A stretch of 64,000 nucleotides of DNA, taken from positions 1,634,102 through 1,698,101 of the forward strand of contig CM040453.1 of the NCBI GenBank assembly GCA_022749755.1, written 5' to 3'. The translations under genes were made by a program, and so were the position numbers. Numbering within the stretch: position 1 is the stretch's first letter; each line of letters begins with the position of its first letter. Positions 61,234 through 64,000 of this stretch are shown in pieces. The stretch is from Azadirachta indica (taxonomy: Eukaryota > Streptophyta > Magnoliopsida > Sapindales > Meliaceae). Under the pieces are notes generated by a model. It made no database searches. It was not told the origin of the DNA and saw only the letters and a program-made list of their open reading frames with translations.

Positions 61234-64000
61234 ATGGATACACCAGATAAGAACCGGATCGCTGTCTCCTCCCTCTCCAAGTTTGAGGTCAATCTCTAAA
61301 GCACCCCCCCTTCTTTTCTTGTAAATTTTGTTGGTTAGTTTAGTTTCAAGAGAATGAAAAAATTGGAGGGTTTAGTTTGGGGTAGAGCTTTTCGTTCTGA
61401 TTTTGCATCTGGATCTTTGTTGTTTTTAGTTTTTGTTGGTTTTTTTTATTTGGGTTTTGAAGTATTCGTGGTGATTCTGTTAGTGATTTTGTGGTCTTAT
61501 GTGTCGGATAGTCTTTGTAAATTGCTCGAATTCTGCATGGAGTTAGGGTTTTTGAGTGTTGATTTAACTCAATCTAGAGGGATGTGGTGATATTAGCGAG
61601 ACTCGTGATGATTTCAGCAAATGGGGTTTTTCTTTGTACATATGTTTAGTGCAGGGAAGAAAAGCCCTAATTCTTTTTTGTTTAATTTACACTTGCAGTA
61701 AAGAAATCCATTTGATAGACTTGAAATTTTGAAATATACATGCAAATTCAAGCTCTGAACATTCATCTGTTGGCATTGCTTGTGTCACATCTAAACCCTT
61801 TTCACAACAGCCTTTGATCGTGCAGGTGGTCACTTGAAAAGGGTTGTTTTGTTTTTCCCTCATCTGTCCCAGATTTTCCTTAGTTTAGCTTGGCTTTTTT
61901 TTTTAATTTCTGTTGTTTATGATTCTGATTTCTTCTTAAGATCATTAACCACTGACTATTTATGTGAGACTATTTGTTGGCTTATAAAGATGCTTGTCAA
62001 CATGCAGGATTCTCCCGTCTTCAATTACATCAGCAGTCTTTCTCCCATTGAGCAAATCAAGTCCATAAACACTGATAACTCATTCAATTCGGTGACTTTT
62101 ACTTCACCTTCCTCTTTGTTTGCCACACCCAAGATTAATTCCCTTCGGGAGTCTAGATTTTTACTTAGCAGGTAAAACAAGTTATTCATTCTTCCTTTAT
62201 TATGTTGAGTCAAGAAGTCTATCAATCTCTAATAACAAATCCTGTCTTCTACCAAATTTGCATTTGTCCCTAGTAATCAATCCCCAGATATATTGAAGCC
62301 CGAGCTCCATGGAAAGGAAAACAAGACAAGCAAAGGGAATTCAGAAGCTGTTCAACTGTCTGAACATTGCACTGAAAAACTGGGATTTCTTACGCCAGGA
62401 AGTTCGGCGAGAGAGGTTGTCTCTAAACTGCTTGATGAAAACTTGGAGTTAACTATTGAGTTACCAAAAACCATGAAATATGATGGCAGAACCCCAGTTA
62501 GTGAGGGGATGTCTTGCGATGTAAAAGAGGCAAGCAGAGGGCAAGAAATGGCTGGTGCATCATCATCACTGGTTCAATCTGATAAAGGCAATGTGGCGGA
62601 TGCTGACCATTTTGAGGACAAATCAAATTTGCGTAAAATCTGTCGAATTGAGCAAAGTCAAGAAGTAGAAGGTTCCGACTGGGTGTCATTGCTTTCTGAC
62701 GCTGTTCTAAACTCTGATTTATCTATTATTGAGAATAACCCAGAGGATGAGGATCAGAAAACAGTGGGTACTGGGGAAATATCTTTTATCTCGACAGTCC
62801 TACAACTCCCACAAGACAATGCCAACGATTTGACGGACATGGTGTCCGTCAGTCCAAGTTGCTCTTGCAAACAAAGTGACATGATAGAACCAGTTACTCA
62901 ACCAGAAGAAATCAGGTACCTAAAGGATATGGATCAGACACCTGACATCCTTTCTAGCAATCTACTGAATAAGCTAGTTGTGAGTGATCCAAGAGCAAAA
63001 AAGGATAACGAGGAAGAAAAGTGTGAGCAGTCTAACTGCAAGGTAAATACAGAGTTATATTTGTTATAAACATTCAATTAGCCCTTCAATAATTCTTTTG
63101 ACGTTTTGTCTGGTTATCTGCAGCAAAATAATATACGTAGGCGGTGCCTGGTTTTTGAAATGGCAGGAGTTCATAAAAAGCAAGCTGCATGTGAAACTAA
63201 TTGTAGGCCTTTGATCCCATCAAAAACTGATTGTAAGGATGCCTATGCAGAAAAGCATTTGCTCCCAAGCAAGACAAAAAGTTGTTCATCATCCATGGTA
63301 GCTGGTGTTGGTTTGCACTTGAATGCTCTTGCAACAACTTCAAAGAATAGTAAAGTTGTCAAGTGTGAGACTCTAGCTTCTGGAAGGAAGCTAATTAGTA
63401 TGCGAAGCTCTTTGTCCTCTTCTCTTTCTTTGACATCTTGTCAAAGTCTTCTTAACAAGTCCTCAACTGTCAAGTCTGAGGAGAGGGATCCTGTTCCTGC
63501 TGGCAACGAAGTTAAAGTGGTAGAAAATGCTGTACAGCCATCTGTAATTGCTGCTTGTGAAGAATTCGACCATAGTAGCCCCAAAAGGAAGAGGCATGTA
63601 TAGCACTTACTACATTTCAGATGTTTAACCAGAAATTCTTTAGCCTATGGTTTAAAGTAAACAGTTTAATAATTTTCAGGTGCAAGCCAGAACATAATGG
63701 AGAAAGTAAGGCCTGCAAGCGGTGCAATTGTAAGAGGTCAAAATGCTTGAAGCTGTAAGTTCATTTTCTTTTAATCTGTTAGTATGCAATATAATCATCA
63801 TTTTTCTCTGATTATGCAGCAAGTTGTTGTTCATTGACTGTTCCACTGTCAATTTAATTCATTTTTATTAGGCACTTGGGGATATTTCCCTTTCATTACA
63901 TATTTACATATTCTTTAACATGTGTATATGCAGTTATTGTGAATGCTTTGCTGCTGGTCTCTACTGTGTTGAGCCTTGTTCGTGTCTAGGTTGCTTTAAC
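61234..64000 (+). CDS. TCX/CPP tesmin-TSO1-like CXC-domain protein, 5' part
   Basis: This encodes a CRC-domain DNA-binding protein of the TSO1/LIN54 family (nearest by position At3g04850). Exons are 61234..61287, 62008..62171, 62274..63042, 63124..63593, 63680..63754 and 63934..64000, continuing past the right edge. The N-terminus has [20 protein letters not shown], a conserved motif of plant TCX proteins. A long, acidic, poorly conserved region follows, and SPKRKR may be a nuclear localisation signal. The first CXC motif starts near residue 498 ([20 protein letters not shown], then [14 protein letters not shown]), a zinc-binding cysteine array. The second CXC motif is off the window. Relatives act in DREAM/MuvB complexes and bind TTYGAA cell-cycle elements. 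The exon 4 donor is ambiguous: a GC donor at 63594, or a GT donor at 63598 with a shifted acceptor. Confidence 0.9.

Noticed and set aside
61834..62225. 113-codon plus-strand frame read as its own gene, with an antisense frame
   Set aside because: Only 62008-62171 is real, as exon 2 of TCX; the rest is intron 1 read through.

Overview
This is a gene-dense stretch of plant nuclear DNA. Genes have many spliced exons with GT..AG introns, intergenic DNA is very AT-rich, and short nonautonomous transposon remnants and microsatellites are frequent. Every recognisable protein is a plant type: zeta-carotene desaturase, WNK kinase, DUF868, TCX/CPP, NDL and a plastid DUF1517 protein. The gene content points to a eudicot, most likely a rosid. 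The ZDS N-terminus looks to me like Citrus, but that is from memory and unchecked.

Layout from left to right: RPS24 (minus, cut by the left edge); a 1.2-kb patch with two adjacent terminal-inverted-repeat elements; FLAP1 (plus, 6 exons); WNK1/2-type kinase (minus, 7 exons); about 7.7 kb of AT-rich DNA; an intronless EF-hand gene; a DUF868 gene; a DUF2358 gene (minus, 7 exons); DRT102 (plus, one exon); ZDS (minus, 14 exons); a 65-residue two-exon gene (minus); a tail-anchored coiled-coil protein gene (minus, 6 exons); a second DUF868 gene; INH3 (plus, intron in the 5' leader); an NDL gene (plus, 11 exons); a PB1-domain gene (minus); and a TCX/CPP CXC-domain gene (plus, running off the right edge).

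I rebuilt the spliced genes by joining exons whose splice sites and reading phase agree. ZDS gives 569 residues, WNK 746, FLAP1 391, NDL 352, DUF2358 215, the tail-anchored protein 204 and the small protein 65. No long open reading frame shows the last two.

The genes do not form one pathway. ZDS makes carotenoids and FLAP1 tunes photoprotection, both in plastids. WNK, INH3 and NDL are signalling proteins, RPS24 is ribosomal, and TCX is a cell-cycle transcription regulator. What links them is descent: from memory, RPS24A, WNK1, DUF2358, DRT102, ZDS, DUF868 and a TCX gene lie near At3g04850-At3g04920. FLAP1 and the EF-hand gene lie at At1g54520-At1g54530. The window therefore seems to keep in one piece an ancestral order that was divided between duplicated segments in Arabidopsis.
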